Of a DNA stretch of 20,362 nt, positions 18,701 through 20,362 are shown in pieces; within the stretch, counting starts at the first letter, position 1; every line of letters begins with the position of its first letter. The DNA is from Pelargonium cotyledonis (Eukaryota > Streptophyta > Magnoliopsida > Geraniales > Geraniaceae). Where the stretch lies: positions 1 to 20,362 of the forward strand of contig JAYMTA010001367.1 of NCBI GenBank assembly GCA_036897625.1, in the 5' to 3' direction. The notes under the pieces were generated by a model. The model was not told where the DNA came from, searched no databases, and saw only the letters and a program-made list of their open reading frames with translations. The position numbers and the translations under genes were made by a program.

Positions 18701-19752
18701 GTCATTGATACTAGGAACTTACCTAATCTATGGTGTAGGTATACTAGACTCGAATTGATTCCATGTTCTTTTCATAGGTTTAGTGATCTTTGCTTCTCCA
18801 CTAATCTAAAGGTATTTAGTTATCGGGATCAATAGGTCTTAAGCTAGGTTGGAGTGTTAGGCTTAGGCTTAGGCTTAGGTGTGGAAGAGAACTTTACGAA
18901 ACTCAATATCTACACCTAAAGTAAACTCGATGCACATCTCGCTCACAACACACAACCCAAATTATCCCTCTTTTCCCATTACAAAATAACACTTTCAACC
19001 AACTATTCCGATTTCACAATTGTGGGGAAGATCTCGTGATCTTGTCTTTCACTTTTTTGTTTCATTTCTTTTTGTACTTTCCCTTTGTTTGTCCAATTTT
19101 TTTTCTTTGTTTTTCCATGATCATAACTAGTTCTCCCAAACTTATATTACACTATCGGAATAGAAAGCCTAAGCATATTCATCATGCACAATTCCCAAAA
19201 CCCATACCCATTTTGCTTATACTAACCATACTCAAAGTTTAGTATTCATCTTTTCAAGATGAGCACCATGTTCACAATAAGCATAGCGGGATAAAAATCA
19301 TCATAAGGGCAAAGAAACAACGGGCACATAGGTTTGTAATTAAGGTATAAGAAAGAATGGCTTAAGGCACTAAATGGGTGTCTAGTGTCAAATTGATGAA
19401 GGTAGGAACATATGGCTCAAGCGGTCCAAAGACGGCTTAAATCATATCCTCCTAACCAAACTCTCGTAGTTTTTTCGCCTCAAAGTTCAGATCACTCAAT
19501 TATAGAAATTCCATTGTCTCAACATATAACCTAAGTATGTTACTACACCTATATCAAGAAAATCCTAAGTCAAGGATGTGTGCTCAAACATCAATCATAA
19601 TAAGCTATAACAATGAATCCTATCATGCATTCTAGATTTATTCCCAAAGATATAACAACCAACACATCAACAAACAAATCATTGGGAAAATTAACCAAGA
19701 ACATCACCATAATTATCCAAGCTCTCAGAGCACAACACAACATGCCTAAATT
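18701..19752. other. Repeat-like non-coding stretch
   Basis: No credible coding frame on either strand. Being bracketed by a hAT fragment and a transposon-domain fragment, it is probably the non-coding tail of the element carrying the latter on the minus strand. That is an inference from position only. Confidence 0.3.
18857..18879. repeat. Short TTAGGC tandem run
   Basis: Three complete TTAGGC units plus TTAGG. The hexamer differs from the plant telomere repeat TTTAGGG. It is too short to be more than a small microsatellite. Confidence 0.8.
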
Positions 19753-20184
19753 TTAGAGAATCTGCTCATGGTCACCATCAATAGTAACCTTAGAGAATCT
19801 GCCCATGATGTTGATCCCATACCGCGTGGTAGGCCTAGCCGCGGGGATCACCTCCTCACTCCTATACATCTCAATTCTCCTAAGATAACACATGTTGAAG
19901 ATGAGTGCGGGATACCAAAGTTTCTTTTCCTTGACAGCCCATCTCATCTGTGCAAAAATTATACGTCCCAAGTGCATTCTTCGGCTCGTTAAGATGCAAT
20001 ATAGCATAAATAACCTATCATCGGCTATCAGACAGATTCCCACTAGGAATATACGAGTATTTACAAACACAATCCACACCTTGGCATCAAAACAAAGATC
20101 CCATTTGTTGACTCTCGAGATCCCATTCCTATTCAGTGTAACCATATCAGATGGTCCACACAAGACAATTCTTAGTTCCTCCAA
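19753..20184 (-). pseudogene. Putative plant transposon protein domain (Transposase_32-like) fragment
   Basis: The minus-strand frame gives about 143 residues without a proper start; the first codon is TTG, two codons after a stop. It contains WDLCFDAKVWIVFVNTRIF, then DDRLFMLYCILTSRRMHLGR, WYPALIFNMC and a PTTRYG-type segment. This order resembles the plant-only domain annotated as putative plant transposon protein: W..F....L......V..DR..L.Y.I.....I..G..I, then a PSLI..LC-type motif. That domain is found in many retroelement-derived reading frames, and its biochemical role is not established. The N-terminal side ends 14-20 bp from a hAT-like terminus, so an insertion probably severed it. Identification is by memory of the pattern and should be treated as moderate. 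Confidence 0.5.
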
Positions 20185-20203
20185 ATTTCAATTACTCATA
20201 TTA

Positions 20204-20362
20204 CTGGGGTTGGGCATAAATTGGGGCGGACCGGAAAAAAAGCCCAGACCGGACCGAAAATGGACCGGACTGACCCGCAACACAAGAATTTGGTCCGGTC
20301 TTCGGTCCATAATTTTATATGTATTCGGTCCGGTCCGGTCCCGGGTCGGTCCAGTCCATTTC
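20204..20362. mobile_element. hAT-like transposon terminus, runs off the window
   Basis: The start CTGGGGTTGGGCATAAATTG is followed by many GGACCG/CGGTCC subterminal repeats, for example GGCGGACCGG, AGACCGGACCG, TGGACCGGAC and CGGTCCGGTCCGGTCC. This is the layout of a hAT or hAT-derived MITE end. It differs in sequence from the end at 17520, so it belongs to another family. The other terminus lies beyond 20362. Confidence 0.55.

Noticed and set aside
18857..18879. TTAGGC run as a telomere-type sequence
   Set aside because: There are only about 3.8 units, and the hexamer differs from the plant telomere repeat TTTAGGG. A small microsatellite is enough to explain it.

Overview
The window looks like nuclear DNA of a dicot plant, probably a woody eudicot. 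It is AT-rich and intron-bearing, with plant promoter motifs, one restorer-of-fertility-like PPR gene and a dense layer of decayed plant transposons (solo LTR, L1 LINE, Mutator-type and mariner-type MITEs, hAT elements). I saw no bacterial operons, CRISPR arrays, rRNA or convincing tRNA. The species cannot be fixed by eye.

Layout. 1-660: AT-rich sequence with two sets of ~30-bp-periodic repeats that look like transposon debris. 700-2170: a small housekeeping-type gene, with site II and telo-box promoter motifs, a leader intron (1036-1627) and a 90-residue protein resembling the KEOPS subunit GON7/DUF4611. 2229-3059: candidate solo LTR with a 5-bp duplication. 3093-3330: microsatellite and a foldback MITE. 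3395-4740: minus-strand L1 LINE pseudogene. 5721-6041: Mutator-type MITE with ~138-bp arms and 9-bp target duplications. 6451-8606: the P-class PPR gene, proposed to start in a short upstream exon and encode 688 residues with 17 complete and one truncated PPR motif. 8607-14950: mostly non-coding, with a mariner-type MITE (11151-11574), a 100-bp tandem duplication and a second copy of the foldback family.

14950-17520: five degenerate tandem units of about 490-565 bp. They read as a decayed coding sequence with a ~180-residue repeat of no family I recognise. A hAT element interrupts the fifth unit at 17520 and carries a broken, intron-containing transposase C-terminus (18117-18660, minus). 18700-20200 holds a fragment resembling the putative plant transposon protein domain (Transposase_32). 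The window ends in another hAT-like terminus.

Only two genes look functional: the GON7-like gene (if the assignment holds, a partner in tRNA t6A modification) and the RFL-PPR gene (organellar RNA binding, probably mitochondrial). They are unrelated neighbours. The least explained structure is the 180-residue tandem array.
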